Part shown: positions 35,208-47,050 of the stretch, one piece after another | How positions within the stretch are numbered: the stretch's first letter is position 1 | Layout of the letters: each line of letters starts with the position of its first letter | From: Phycomyces blakesleeanus NRRL 1555(-) | Lineage: Eukaryota > Mucoromycota > Mucoromycetes > Mucorales > Phycomycetaceae | Direction of reading: 5' to 3' | NCBI RefSeq assembly: GCF_001638985.1 | Contig: NW_017265137.1 | Location: 895,054-959,053 of the forward strand | Length of the DNA: 64,000 nt | Position numbers and translations under genes: made by a program | Notes under the pieces: model-generated | Seen by the model: the letters and a program-made list of their open reading frames with translations, nothing else | Databases searched by the model: none | Told to the model about the DNA's origin: nothing

Positions 35208-35503
35208 TGTATTAGAAAAATCAGAAACATGGGTTTGTTGTGAAAAAAAGAGAAAAAGAGGAAATTTTTTTTTCTAATTACTATCAGATTTATTTCAGTA
35301 TATCTATTGGTTTAATGGGGTTTATTGTTTTTATTATAATAGCTGCAATAACTACATACCACGTGTTATTATCTTTACGAGTCCTGTGAAGGAGTTCAAA
35401 TTATCTATATCATTGTCACCTTCAATGGATTAAGTATAAAGATGCGTATTGAGAAGATAAGTATATCTATTCTTATCAAAGTTACTTAATTACCTACTTA
35501 AAA

Positions 35504-38222
35504 ATGCCGTCAATTAAAAAAACTTTCCCTCATAAATGCAGTTCTTGCAAAAAAACCTATAGTAATATGAAAATGGCTGAGAAGTGCTTAACATTGTGCC
35601 TAGCCAGTCTGTTTCAGCTGCGATTTCAGGCTTTATACTTAAGTGAGTTTGAGAAAAACAAAAGTTAAAAAAGGCAAACTATGTATTAACAATATCAATG
35701 CTTCAAATAAACAGAGAAAATACAAGCACAATTAGTCATGAAAGCACTGATGGTAATAACAACACTGACCTCAATGATCACATGGTAAGATATATATATG
35801 CATATACAAATGCATTGTACTAATTTGATTTTGCGTTATTAAAGTGTGATATCGAATGTGAGAGTGAAATTGAAAGTAGTACCTCTCCCTTGGTTTTCGA
35901 TTTTAGCCAGCCTTCTCCTGTCTCAAGCAACAATGATGCAAAGAACCTGGAGTTCATGAAAATCATCAATGACTTTGGCATTTTCTATCAAGCTCATGAG
36001 AAGCTTGCTGCGCATCTCAACAGCATTCTGGAGATGTCAACCAAGATAACGTACAGAGTGTATATACCATACCTGGGCAAGGAGCTCTTGAAGCGTTTCT
36101 CTAGCATAGAGGAAACAGTATACAACGTCTGCCAAAATGGATGTATGATGTTTAACGATGCAGAGGAGGTTGCTTGCAAGCATTGTGGTGAAGCTTGCTA
36201 CAAAAGCAACAAAACCGATAAGGACGGTATACCCATTGCCGAGAAAACCATAGTTCAGATTCCTTTGGTCAGGCAAATTGCCCTTTCTTTGGCCAACAAT
36301 AGTACCAGACATGAGATGTTATACTGTCACAATCACAAGCAAAAGACAGATGACAGCAAGGCAGACATCTTTGATAGGCATGCATACTAATCAATCAAAC
36401 ACCTTTTCTCTGGTGAAAACGATGTTGCAATTTCTTTGTCTGTCAATGACTTTGCGCCTCATAATGTTCCCAGTTCGATTACTATTCTGCATGCCACAGT
36501 TCTTAATCTTCCTCCGATGGTCCATTATGAGAAAAGCCGGATGCTACAAATTGCGATGATTCCAGGTCCTTTCACACCACTTGACTTCTGGCCATTTTTG
36601 AAGCCAACCTTGGCAGACATCAAGGTACTCCAAGAGGAAGGAATGGTTGTCATAACCCCAACTCTCACCATCTGTGCAAAGGTACATGTCCTTGTTGTAA
36701 CTGGTGATATTCTGGCAGTGGCAAAGCTGGCATGTCACGCTGGTCATATGAGCAAAAGTAGCTATCAAATCTGTAATGTTGTGGGCCAAACTCCTGGCCA
36801 TGGCCAATATTTTAAATCTTTACCAGACACTACTATGCACACTTTGGAAAGTTTCCAAAACTTTGATCCAGCAAGTTTGTCCAGCAAGGGTCTTGTAGAA
36901 CAATCTCCTTTTTCTTCACTGGCATCATTCACAGGCCTGCTCTTTTTTACCCTTGACAAGATGCATGGCCTTTGCCATGGAATAGGCAAACAGGTTTGGG
37001 GGCTTATTGATGGAAAGTATGGGATTAAACACTCTCTATTTCTTCTTGCTAATGTACTCAAGAAAATCGGCGTGGCAATGGCAGCAACAAGAAAAACAAT
37101 TCTGACAGCATTTCATGGCTGTTGGAGAAACATATCCAAGTACAGTGGATACTTCAAGGCTGTAGACTGGGCCGATTTCCTTCTCTTTGTTGTCCCTACA
37201 CTGGTGGCCGAGCGTGTAAGAGATACAACTGCCAGGAAAGCATTGCTTGGACTTGTGCAAGCTTGCAATGTACTCATGAGCTGGGAGTTATCAGCAGAGG
37301 AACAAACCTCTATAAAAAGGTATGTTTAATAAGATTCAGTGTTTTTTTTTCTTGCCACTTATAATTTTCTTCTAGAAAATTACAATTATGGAACATGTAT
37401 CTCGAAGACCTTTATTAGAATGATAAAATAGAAATAACGGTGTTTACCATCAACCAGCACATTCTACAACATTACCCCGTTATGATCAGTGCCTTTGGTC
37501 CTCCTTGTGCATACAGCACAAGATCAATGGAGCATGCTATTGGTGAGTATTCTCACGCCATCAAAAGCAAGTTGGCAATTGGTGTGAATGCTGGAAACAT
37601 AATGGTCAGGCTGGCTTGTACACGGCAATTGTTGACTGATTCTGATGGAGGCAAATGGAGAGGTGTTGTATTACAGTATGAAGATATGTCTGCTGGTTGG
37701 CCAATTACTAGTGAGGGTGAGCGTGCTGGTGCAGATTCCGATATTGAGTTCTGGAGACCTTTAGGATATAAAACAATTGATGACAGTTTCGAAGACATTT
37801 CTTGTCTTCTGATTCTTATTCAAGACTTTTATAGATCAAAGGGGGTTGAATGCAGGACGATTGAACCAGCTATAATAACTAGTCGCAAAGCTTTTATTAA
37901 TGGCTGTGTGATTGACTCCTCATTTGCCCAAAATACATTAAGAGAGGCGCATCATGTTCGTCTTCAGGTGCAAGTCGATCTGTTCACAAATGTACGTCGC
38001 CAATACACTCCCGTTGCAAAGGACTTCTTTGGAAAAGTAATTCTTTTCTTTGAACATGAGAATTCTGGTAAAAGGTGGCCCCTTGTTTTGGTGCTGATAT
38101 ATAGTACTGTATTATACAATGGCATTCCGGTGGTGGTAAATGACCAGCTCAAACCAAAGGTAGTCCACCTAGCAGACGTCAAGGAGTTGGTTGGTCTTGT
38201 AATGTCAGATGCAACAGATAGT

Positions 38223-38253
<31 letters not shown>

Positions 38254-38321
38254 AGTATATAGTGTGGCAGGAACTTAACTGCGGCCCAAAATTAAATCTT
38301 GGTCAATATAGAGACCTATAA
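35504..38321 (+). pseudogene. Tnp2/EnSpm(CACTA)-like transposase pseudogene
   Basis: The N-terminal exon (35504) has a CxxC zinc finger (HKCSSCKKTYSNMKMAEKC). Linker exons are acidic. The main exon (to about 37318) has VCQNGCMMF..CKHCGEACY, FDRHAY, then a single in-frame TAA (36388-36390), then ISLSVNDFAPHNVPSS, LNLPPMVHYEKSRMLQIAMI, PGPFTPLDFWPFLKPTLADI and DKMHGLCHGIGKQVWGLIDG. A GTATGT intron follows, and a last part contains HILQHYPVMISAFGPP, EHAIGEYSHAIKS and a poly-Thr run encoded by (ACA)n before the TAA at 38321. The order of motifs fits the Transposase_21/Tnp2 family. One nonsense codon and a stop just after the intron make it inactive, but recently so. Confidence 0.65.
38222..38254. 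repeat. (ACA)n microsatellite
   Basis: Ten to eleven ACA triplets in frame near the 3' end of the transposase pseudogene, encoding polythreonine. Confidence 0.85.
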
Positions 38322-38342
38322 TTTGTTTTTTTTATTGTAATA

Positions 38343-38885
38343 TGTGGTATTTCAGGTACGAAACAATAGAAAAATAAAATATTTGATGATAGAGACGTAT
38401 AGAAATACTTTGAGACTGTATATAAGTTGTCTTTATTCATAAATAAAAAGTGTCCCTTTTTATAAGAAAACACAATCTGCTCTTGTCATTACGTCTTAGT
38501 TTCTTAAGGCTTTCTTCCTTTACTATATTTGGTTATTAGAGTGTATTTACTGCTTAACTAGTGCCGGTGTTACAATTATGATATCAAGTCATAAATTGTA
38601 CTTCTTTAGCTCTTAGCTATTCTTTTCTCTTTTACACTAGAGCTTTAGGACTTCCTACTAAATTAGCTCCATATCGATCTGACACAGTTTACCCGGCAGT
38701 ATGATATAATTATCTTAACAATCTTTAAGATATTATCTACAGTACTAACTGTAATAATTATTGGGCTGACTACTTAATCGTTTATATATATTTTATACTG
38801 ACAAGATGATAGCTACCACGCTATCCCAATATGAATATGTTCTTATATGTGATAAATCCAACATCCGAGTGTCTGGATCACCACA
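38343..38885 (-). mobile_element. solo LTR, family 1
   Basis: 543 bp, reverse complement of the copy at 29303, ends TGTGG/CCACA intact. The 5-bp flanks differ (taata, cccat), so unlike the other copies it has no target duplication; this suggests recombination or a rearrangement at this end of the CACTA-like element. Confidence 0.85.
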
Positions 38886-39135
38886 CCCATATCTTCCCTT
38901 TCACTACTTTTTTGATCCACGTGATCGGTAGTTTTTCTCTCTCTTTCTCTGTCCTAATGTGCATAAGCACATACTTTTTTTAATGGCCGCGCGGCAAGCG
39001 CGACGGCTGTACCAATAAAGAATACTGAAAAAAAAGAATTAGAAATGTGACTGTCGTCTTCTTACAATAATCACCCTTTTGTGATTAAGAATTTACTTTT
39101 TTTCAGAGCAACGCGTCAGCCTTTTCTCCCTTTAT

Positions 39136-39570
39136 ATTTCTTTTTGTATTTGACCATGTGCTTGGAATGTGGGCATAAATGCAGCATTCACGTTTGTTGG
39201 CATGGGCTAGTAAGCAGTGCTGCGAAAGCAATCAACAAGCTTCGGTTATCTATATATTTTATTTGTATTTCTTTCTGTATTTAACCATATGCTTGGAATG
39301 TGGGCATAAATGCAGCATTCACGTTTGTTGGCATGGGCTAGTAAGCAGTGCTGCGAAAGCAATCAACAAGCTTCGGTTATCTATATATTTTATTTGTATT
39401 TCTTTCTGTATTTAACCATATGCTTGGAATGTGGGCATAAATGCAGCATTCACGTTTGTTGGCATGGGCTAGTAAGCAGTGCTGCGAAAGCAATCAACAA
39501 GCTTCGGTTATCTATATATTTTATTCTTATTTCTTTCTGTATTTAACCATATGCTTGGAATGTGGGCATG
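39136..39570. repeat. 131-bp tandem repeat (minisatellite)
   Basis: About 3.3 copies of a 131-bp unit beginning TATTTCTTTCTGTATTTAAC. Copies start near 39136, 39267, 39398 and 39529. Copies 2 and 3 are almost identical, the first has a few changes, the last is cut after 42 bp. Open frames here are a by-product of the unit length. Confidence 0.92.
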
Positions 39571-40188
39571 ATGTCTATCAAACTTATTTAGCATAGAACG
39601 TACATCCAACAAACCTTCACGTTATATTACTGCTGGTATTACTGCAAAAATTATCTATAACTATAGTATTTGTGTTTATAGTAGACTTGAACAAAAGTAA
39701 AATAACAGCGAATCTTTTAGATTGGACAAAACCACAAGAATTACCCGTATCTGACTGTATAGCTAGAAACCACGAATACCTTCTCTTAAGTATATTGTAG
39801 AGGAAAAACACACAAGAAAATGTGCTGTTCCTTTAATTTTTAATGTAAGCGTCAAGTCGTGCCTCTACATTACAAGAAAGGCTCACAATCAAAAAAGAAG
39901 TGTCAAGCTATGAATCGACTCTCGTAATGACGAAAACTACGTATTCTTATTACAACTCCATGAAAATGTACTGTATTTTCACGTGATTTTCTTCTTGGCA
40001 AAAACGAGTACGCTAGATTTTCTTTTATAAGTTACTTCTTGCTAACTTTTTGTTTTCAAATAACTTTTAGAAAAAAAATGGTATGTTGAGTCAGCTCAAG
40101 ACATGCTGATAATTAATTGATCTAAAGGAGAGCAGCTACTTGTACCCAATAATCGTCAGCCAGTCTATTATGATAATTTATGTGTTTG

Positions 40189-40482
40189 TTACTTTAAACT
40201 TGACTCTTTATTTATGAAGTTAAGCCAAAATATTGATGCTAGTGTTGCTCTGTCAATGATTCCAAACATGGATAAAACAATAAATAATTTACTGGCTTTC
40301 TCCAGTTTTTGACGGACAATGTCAGATATATTTTCAGATAGATCATGCCGCAATACCTTATTGGATGAGAACAAAAGAGTTCTATAATCAGCATTTCTCT
40401 TCTCGTTTTCACCAGTTTTTTGATCAGAATCGATCAACTCGTTCTTTGATTCACAGCTCTTTAAAGTAGTCGCCGATGCCAT
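40189..40482 (-). CDS. hypothetical 97-residue protein
   Basis: Starts MASATTLKSCESKNELIDSD, followed by a charged amphipathic region and a hydrophobic segment LFIVLSMFGIIDRATLASIF near the C-terminus, which could be a tail anchor. Composition is more balanced than surrounding random frames, and it stands alone between repeat blocks. No family recognised; it could be a transposon remnant. Confidence 0.3.
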   Translation of the reverse strand: MASATTLKSCESKNELIDSDQKTGENEKRNADYRTLLFSSNKVLRHDLSENISDIVRQKLEKASKLFIVLSMFGIIDRATLASIFWLNFINKESSLK

Positions 40483-41705
40483 CTTCGTGGGCTTTCGTTC
40501 CTTACAAGGAGTCCCTCTAAACGGTAAACTATTTAAAAGATCAACACATGTTTAAAATAAAAGGCTATACTATTTCGCTATACATCTTTATCTTAATATA
40601 ATGCTCGTTGTTGTATTAGTAGGTGGTCAGTTTATAATTTTGTCCATTGTTAATGCTTCTATATACAGGCCATGAAGAAGTTAATTTAGTATCAAAGTGA
40701 ACTTGCTTTTTCTTACTGTACCTCGTCATGAAATTCAATAATTTATATCTTTTTATAGACTAATTGATAATGAGAGAAAGAGAAAATAAGGAGGATTGTA
40801 AGAAAAATGTGATTCTATTGTTATTGCTCACATGACGATGTATTTGTATTTTAGCCCTTTTAAAAACCTAATGAATTCGATTTTTTGCCAATGGTAAGTT
40901 TTTTTTTGCATGAGTTGCGGTCAAGTGTATCTCTTTATCAATTTGCGAATATATATCTAAGGGTTCCTGATTTACAGTCCTTCTTGATGGTTATTCATGC
41001 GTGAAGTGCTTCTAAAACATCTCTCATTTCTAATTCGAAGCAGAAAAGTTACTTTATATTGTAGTTATATTAAGACTCAAGAAACCAGTGTCTCATAAGC
41101 GGCAAATTTGGTACATTTTAATTATGATTATGGCTTCCACCTAAAGAAACAAGAGCACCAACCTGATATTGACGCGTGTGTGTGTTGGTTGTGTTGTGCA
41201 AGTGAACCAACGGTCAAAGAAACAAATAACTTCAGTAAATAATAACTAACAACGATCTTAACCCCAAAATACTGGTATTAATCGTCTGTTTATATTATCA
41301 ACTCAAGTCTTTCAAGACAAATTAGATCACAGATATGGATTGCTTTTATAGACAATCTCGTAAACAGAAATATTTTTAAAGGAGGGCGGTTTTTTTGAAG
41401 AAAGAAGAAAATAAAAAGATAGAATGAGTTGTTGTTGAAAGAGTGAGACTAGTAATATCGTAAACAAGAGTATAATAAAAATAGGTAATAAGGTGAAAAA
41501 CGATAGGTAGATGTTGGAATTGAATATCCAACGAATGATAAAAGGGGAAATGTAAAGAAGATGCTGTCATATTTGGGATCAGCATATAAGAGAGGTGAGA
41601 GCAGTAAAGTTGATAATAGTAAGGTAAAGGTAATTTGGAGAAGAGTACGAGAAATAGCAGAACGAGGTAAAAAGATCGAATGCGGTTTTTTTTGGTGCAC
41701 AGGTA

Positions 41706-42527
41706 CAGTGGTCCCTCGATAATTTCAAGGCCTAGGGGGGGGGGCTCTTCTATTTTTATTACTGAATTAGATTCACATGTTTCTCTTAAGAGAACATACT
41801 CTGCTTCAGAAAAAATTGAGTGTATTTATACTTTTGGATATCTTGGAAGACGAAGATATTGATAGATACTTTGTTAATATCATTGAAGGCCTCTGCACTA
41901 AATATCAGAAAACTGCGTACTCAAAGCAAATAAAAGTTACCAGTTTTTTCAAGCCTTTTTAAGATATATTTCTTATAAAATAAAATAAGAACCATTTTTA
42001 TAACAAACGCATTTTAATTTGTTTAAAAATAGAAAAGAAAGTTAGAAGTTGAGTATAGTCAAAGTTCGACTTTGTAATGTATTTGTAAATAATGATAAAT
42101 AGTTATAATAGATAGTAATGTCAGATAGCAATAATAAAATGCATAACAAAAACTTTTATTTCCAAAAATTAGAATTAAATATATTTTTTTTTTCAAGTGA
42201 ATGATCTTTACTAAACAATTAATAAATAGAGCCTTATCAATAAATAGCACATAGTTTTATTTTATTTCTGAAAAAAAATGAAGCTAGATGACAACTTGAA
42301 AACCCAGTGTTTGGCATGAAAACTTAACGCACTTGACATCAATGTCTATTACTAAATCGTGAAAAATCTGAATTAAATATTTTTAAATCAAGCTTTAACT
42401 ATATTGCTCTCATATGATTGGCTAAAAAAAAATTCGTTAAGGATTCAAGGCCAAAAATTATCGTGAAAGTTTAGCCCTATTTTTCGAGGTGGGTCTTCAG
42501 AGCCTTGAAATTATCGAGGGACCACTG
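41706..42527. mobile_element. short pogo/Tigger-like TIR element
   Basis: Perfect 26-bp terminal inverted repeats (CAGTGGTCCCTCGATAATTT at the left end) with TA duplication at 41704-41705 and 42528-42529. The length is 822 bp. The plus strand near 41850-41960 encodes VNIIEGLCTKYQKTAYSKQ followed by IKVTSFFKPF. QIKVTSFF fits the PCNA-binding box (QxxhxxFF) described at the C-terminus of pogo-type transposases. The DDE core is missing, so this is an internally deleted derivative. Confidence 0.82.
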
Positions 42528-42529
42528 TA

Positions 42530-44576
42530 GCTTGGATGGAAAAAGACAATAGAAACAATCTATCTCACAGAGAAATGTTAATAATGGGGTATATACTGTC
42601 AAAGAGGCATTGTCCCAATAGTGTCAATACTTTTTCTCAAGATCACTATAAACTGCAAAGTTATAAAAGAGATAAAAGTATATTCAATTTATAAGTCGCA
42701 AATCATAGCTATCGAAACAGAATGTGCCTGCTATGTACTCAATGTTTAAGCAGTAAATATGTATCTATATAGAATATAGTCAAACCTCACAGATATAGAT
42801 ATTCCCAAATTCAGATTAGAAGAAAAGAGCAGGTAATTTGATTTGATTGTATGATAAATAAATACACAATATGTTGAATTGTTTAAATAGACTGAAATCT
42901 GGTACACACTATTAAATTCATTGTAACCAGTGGTTCAATAAGTTATTCCAGCCATCCGACAGCTGTAATCATTAAGGATAAAGGGAAAACGTAGATTGCA
43001 ACGGAATATTAGAGTAGTAGCATGATAGGTATTTACTAAAAAAATGTTTGCGTATTGTTCAACGAAAGGCTAGACTTCTTTCTAATTTACAAGTGCATAA
43101 TTTGCCTCCTTCCTTCAAGTTTTATCCCTTATACCACAGTATTTCTTTTCTTTCTCTTCTATATTTTTTTGATCACAAAAAAAGTCCTCATGATTACCTC
43201 CTAGAATTTCAAGGCAAAGTGGTGTAACAAATATGCATTATCGGTGTACATCGTCCGTCTGTTCTTTTTATTTATTTAGTTATTTATTTGTTCCTTGTAA
43301 GAGACAAATTTTCTAAAAATATTAAATAATATACAAACAATATTACAATCTACAGAGATAACACTTTGTAAATACCTCAAGTATTATACAAGAAAATCCG
43401 AAAATTTAGGCTGATAAATATACATTTACCAATACGCAATATAGGGATATATATATATATAATTTAGATTGTTTGTAAAGTGATTTCTATATAGTAGGTC
43501 ATAAATAATTAAGAATCTTTGGAAGTGTGTACATATAATCTAGTGTATGTCAAATAGAGCGCGAGGTTGTCAATTTACGGCATGCATACAATTGGAGTTC
43601 TACGTAAACACTTTACAAATTTTATTCACATGGCATATTACACTAGAACTTACAAGTTACTGATACACAATTTGCAGTATCTGAGTAACATAAATCTTGA
43701 AATATATCTCAAATAATTTAATGCACAGAACAAAATAAAAACTTGGCAATTTGTTTTGTGTACTTCACTAAAAAAGATAAACAGGAAACTGGAGGGAATC
43801 CCCGCTTGTAAAATGTGTATCATCTGTATCATCTGTATCACTTTATAACTTTATAGTGAGCCAAAATGAGCTCAATTTATCTATGCAGTGCACGGTATAA
43901 TTAACGCCATGTTTTATCTCCACAGAAAGAAGTAAATAAATAAATAAAAAATCAAAGGCCCTACATTGTCTTGTGTTATAAGTATATCCAGCTGAAGAGC
44001 ACAAGGCTTCTTTAGAGATCAAAAGATAAATCCAAGGATCTTATTCTGTATTCTTTTATTCTTTTATATTACAACAAATTCATGTGGCTCTGTCAATAAT
44101 AACTTCTGTGTCAACAGACTATCCAAACCAAATAATAACTCTAAGCTATCAAAAATAAAATAAAAGGAGAGATTATAATGAATATATAGGCAATTCATTC
44201 ATTCATTCATTCATTAATTCATTCTACTTTAACAAAGCATTGACTTTCCACATACTTTTAAATAACAGAGTGACTGTGGCTCTGCATCAGGAGATATACA
44301 CCTAATGATATATCGAGAGAGGGGGAAGGGGGTGGGTGTATGACAAGATGAATGTCTTACAAACACTTTAACAAAACCTTGTTAGAAATACTGCAGAAAA
44401 ATATAAATATATAATTCACGAGCTAGTTTATCCCCTTGTGTTGGTAAGAGCTGTAGGTACAGCATCTAACTTTCTTTTGAGCTATAAACATAAACACAAT
44501 TATATATATTTGGATTTTCAAGAAATACTTGAGAAACCAAACGGTTCAAGTTGGAGTAATTCCTCATATGGCTAAC

Positions 44577-44617
<41 letters not shown>

Positions 44618-47040
44618 TAATCGCATACTATAATATATACTTTTGTATAGTTATTTAGACATCGATAAATGAAATGATAGTTGAACATAGCAACACGCTG
44701 TATACAATATAGTGATAAAAGTACTATGGGGATCAATACATTCGCCCTTTATATAGTATGTCATGATATTAGTATAGTTCTGCAGATTAAATCTATAATC
44801 TAATTATATATATTATTACTATTAATATTAAAAAGATATCTATATAGTCAAGCTAAAATTAAAGTGTTTTTTTTGTGAGACATCCATATTTCTTTGTACG
44901 CCTCCAAAGAATGAAATACAGCTTAAACTTTCACTTGTTAGAAATATCCCCTTCTCCTTGGTGATTTTCAAATCAACAAGATGACGGAGCACCACCTGCA
45001 TGAGGGATAAGAGTAACTACTTCTTGTACACCTCATTCCGCCACCGTCAACCTGATTTTTCTTTGTAGAGACTTCATATCAAAGTTTATAGTAGGATTTC
45101 TCTCTCTTGTTCTCTCTTGATCTCTATCTCTATCTCACAGCATAGTCTCCTATTTTGCTTCCATTGGATCTTCTTTTTTCTTCTTCCTTACTCTCTTTAA
45201 AGAAATGGAACAAAGATAAAAATAAAAATAAGATACTTGTCGCCACTACTAATGAGCCTGACACAAGAAAAAGAAAATCACGTTGGTGGCGAGAAGTTCT
45301 AGTAGATAATGTTAATTTCTTACACTGTAGCCACCTTTAGGAGTAAAGCAAAATAAATGAATATATGATTTGTTTGAAGTGTTGGGCTAAAGTATAGACC
45401 AGACACAGAAAATGTATTTTACCCTTTTTTGCTGCATAGTAATATTGATACCATAAACATATAGTAGGAGAAGCCTCTAGATGTATTTTCTTTTATTATT
45501 TTAATTTATTTTTAAAAAAGACACAGCTGAAAATAGACAGTATCCTAGTAAAAAGAAGAAACTAATGTCTCCCTTACCCCATTTCTTCATATTGGCTAGG
45601 CAAGAAACTTGGAGGATACCATATAATTACTGAAAATACTACAGGCTATATATGTATATATATTTAAAATTTAGGATAAAAAATAAGAATAAATCAAAGT
45701 AAAGTAAAAGGATAAAACAAATGGTTTAGCAACCACTTCTTTATATACTCTTGAATATCTGAAGGATTGTCTTTTTTTTTCTAAAAAAATAAACAAGAGC
45801 AGGGCTTGTTTAAATTATGTGCATCTCTTTGTGAACCTGAGAAGCAGAAAATGCTATGAAAGATCGCCTCTCTTCAAGGACAATCTTCATTGACCGTGCA
45901 TAGATCAAAAAGAAAATGACCCAAAGAAAAAGTGCCAAAATTTGGCTTACATTATTACAAAAGAGACATATTCCACGAGAAAGACTTCCTTTTCTTTTCT
46001 TTTCTTTTGCTCAATAAACAACCGATATCCCTCTCTAATATCCTGGGGTATTAGCAGATCTAAAAAAGTGAATTTAACTATATAAAAATAAAACCAATAG
46101 ACAAGTAGAAAATAAACCTGTTTAAACCCACTGAATTCAAATCTAAACATTTACAGATTAATATGACTATGACTATGACTATGACTATGATTATATCTTG
46201 TTTAATAGTCTACATCTAGTAATAATTATAATTATAATAGGACAAGGTCGTTGGCTACACAATACAGACAATCAGAACATATAACTACTGATGCCACAAA
46301 AGAGAAATGCTAGTTTGTATTAGATAAGACAACAAGAATGTATATATTTATTTATAATTATCTAGACCTGTTTCATCGCCAGAGGTACAAACAACAGGGG
46401 ACTTTGGGCAAAGGAAAGGGGTTGGTGGGACCTAGAGGTGGGAAAGGGATTGGTAAATTGGTGTCTTATGGTCTAAAGATATAAGGTTCTTGAAAATTTA
46501 TTGGGGAATTGTATATTTGTGAGGAAAGCAAAGTGGAAAAAAGACAACGAATAAAGCGTTCTACAACGGCTGAGTTGGAGAAACCCAGAGGCAATCAGTC
46601 AAAGTATTGTGTAAACGGAAAAAGGGCGGCTTTTCAACAAGGTAGGTAACTTTCATTTGTTGATTTTATTTGCTTTTGTTTTTATAATTTTATGCAAGGT
46701 ATTGTGCTTGGCTTTTGGTATTTTTTTTTATATATGCTAGATATTCAAACCAAGAGAACCTACACTTTTAGCACGATGACAGTTGCTCTTGTTTAACTAT
46801 ACGCATTAAAGTCCTGTGCCGTGTAGGTGTATAATATTTGCCACTGGTGATTATCTGAAAATCACAAAAAAAGATATATATGAAAAAAAAGGGGGCAAAA
46901 AAAAGGAAAAGAAAAAGAAAAACGAAATGGTATAAATACAACTGACAAGTTGTCTCTAACAGTAAATTAAAATTATTCTCTCTTTATCTCTTTTTTTTCA
47001 TTTAATATTCTACTCTTTATAATCATATCATACCATATCA
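42530..47040. other. long AT-rich intergenic region upstream of the CarRA-like gene
   Basis: 4.5 kb without a supportable gene; in particular no phytoene desaturase (carB) frame. It contains simple repeats: (ATTC)n near 44193-44224, (AT)n at 44578-44615, (ATGACT)n at about 46163-46190, and three TGTATCATC units at 43816-43842. A short frame at 45155-45340 is not convincing. A TATAAATA box at about 46932 lies some 120 bp before the ATG at 47051. Confidence 0.55.
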
Positions 47041-47050
47041 TATCCTATTA

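Noticed and set aside
39081..39546. Overlapping frames with repeated cysteines
   Set aside because: They follow the 131-bp tandem unit in shifting frames and are not a cysteine-rich protein.
45155..45340. 61-codon frame with a basic KRKSRWWRE segment
   Set aside because: Starts in a CT-rich tract, no support for transcription or homology, no splice sites.
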